In this document: piece by piece, positions 6,034 to 6,107 of the stretch
How the letters are laid out: each line of letters begins with the position of its first letter
Numbering within the stretch: the first letter of the stretch is position 1
Source of the DNA: an uncultured Eubacteriales bacterium
Lineage (GTDB): Bacteria > Bacillota > Clostridia > Lachnospirales > CAG-274
NCBI GenBank assembly: GCA_902495025.1
Contig: CABUWB010000126.1
Span: forward strand, 1-6,107
Length of the DNA: 6,107 nucleotides
Reading direction: 5' to 3'
Notes under the pieces: generated by a model
The model's input: only the letters and a program-made list of their open reading frames with translations
What the model was told of the DNA's origin: nothing
Database searches by the model: none
Position numbers and translations under genes: made by a program

Positions 6034-6107
6034 GTAGGGGCGGATATTATCCGCCCGAATGTTGAACATATTGCAATGCTTGACGGGCGGCAGGATGCCG
6101 CCCCTAC
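6034..6107. repeat. Symmetric GC-rich palindromic element (MITE/REP-like), 74 bp
   Basis: Terminal inverted repeats GTAGGGGCGG (6034-6043) and CCGCCCCTAC (6098-6107) are perfect over 10 bp. Inside them lie a second inverted pair, CCGCCCG (6051-6057) and CGGGCGG (6084-6090). The arrangement is exactly symmetric in length: 10-7-7-26-7-7-10. The blocks can pair as one long hairpin or as two adjacent short ones (6038-6056 and 6085-6103). The GC content contrasts sharply with the AT-rich flank. The window ends on the last base of the right terminal repeat, so a target-site duplication cannot be examined and the element might continue. Confidence 0.7.

Noticed and set aside
5668..6107. CRISPR array
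   Set aside because: The inverted repeats differ from one another, and there is no regularly spaced direct repeat of 23-40 bp.

Overview
The window looks like chromosomal DNA of an endospore-forming Gram-positive anaerobe of the class Clostridia, most likely in or near the Oscillospiraceae/Ruminococcaceae. Supporting this are a clear YunB sporulation gene, strong GGAGG ribosome binding sites, very AT-rich intergenic DNA with sigma-A style promoters, an AraR-type repressor, and GC-rich palindromic intergenic repeats of a sort I associate with gut Clostridia. The family-level placement is an inference; no rRNA or tRNA marker is present.

Layout. Positions 1-1571 (minus strand) hold the N-terminal 523 codons of a class A penicillin-binding protein, with the whole glycosyltransferase domain and the first part of the transpeptidase domain; its 3' end lies beyond the left edge. 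A 106-bp divergent intergenic region carries a minus-strand promoter for it. yunB (1678-2328, plus) follows. Positions 2329-2760 contain no protein gene but are dense in signals: an extended -10 promoter, a candidate structured small RNA of about 120 nt ending in a strong terminator, a second promoter with perfect consensus hexamers (TTGACA-17-TATAAT), two operator-like palindromes about 41 bp apart and a 13-bp direct repeat. Then come an AraR-type repressor (2761-3873) and, 26 bp later, a FGGY-family kinase related to L-ribulokinase (3900-5543), ending in an intrinsic terminator. The last 530 bp hold no credible gene but a run of inverted repeats, ending in a symmetric 74-bp GC-rich palindromic element that stops exactly at the window edge.

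How the parts work together. The repressor and kinase form a compact two-gene sugar-utilisation operon. The probable logic is autoregulation: a very strong promoter held down by the AraR-like protein binding the downstream palindromes until a sugar binds its LacI-like domain. The kinase is AraB-like in overall layout but departs from ribulokinase at several active-site positions, so its substrate is uncertain. The left half is a cell-envelope/sporulation neighbourhood unrelated to the sugar operon.

No wholly new system was evident. The best leads are the candidate small RNA, the divergent kinase with its operator array, and the multi-hairpin repeat region at the right end.
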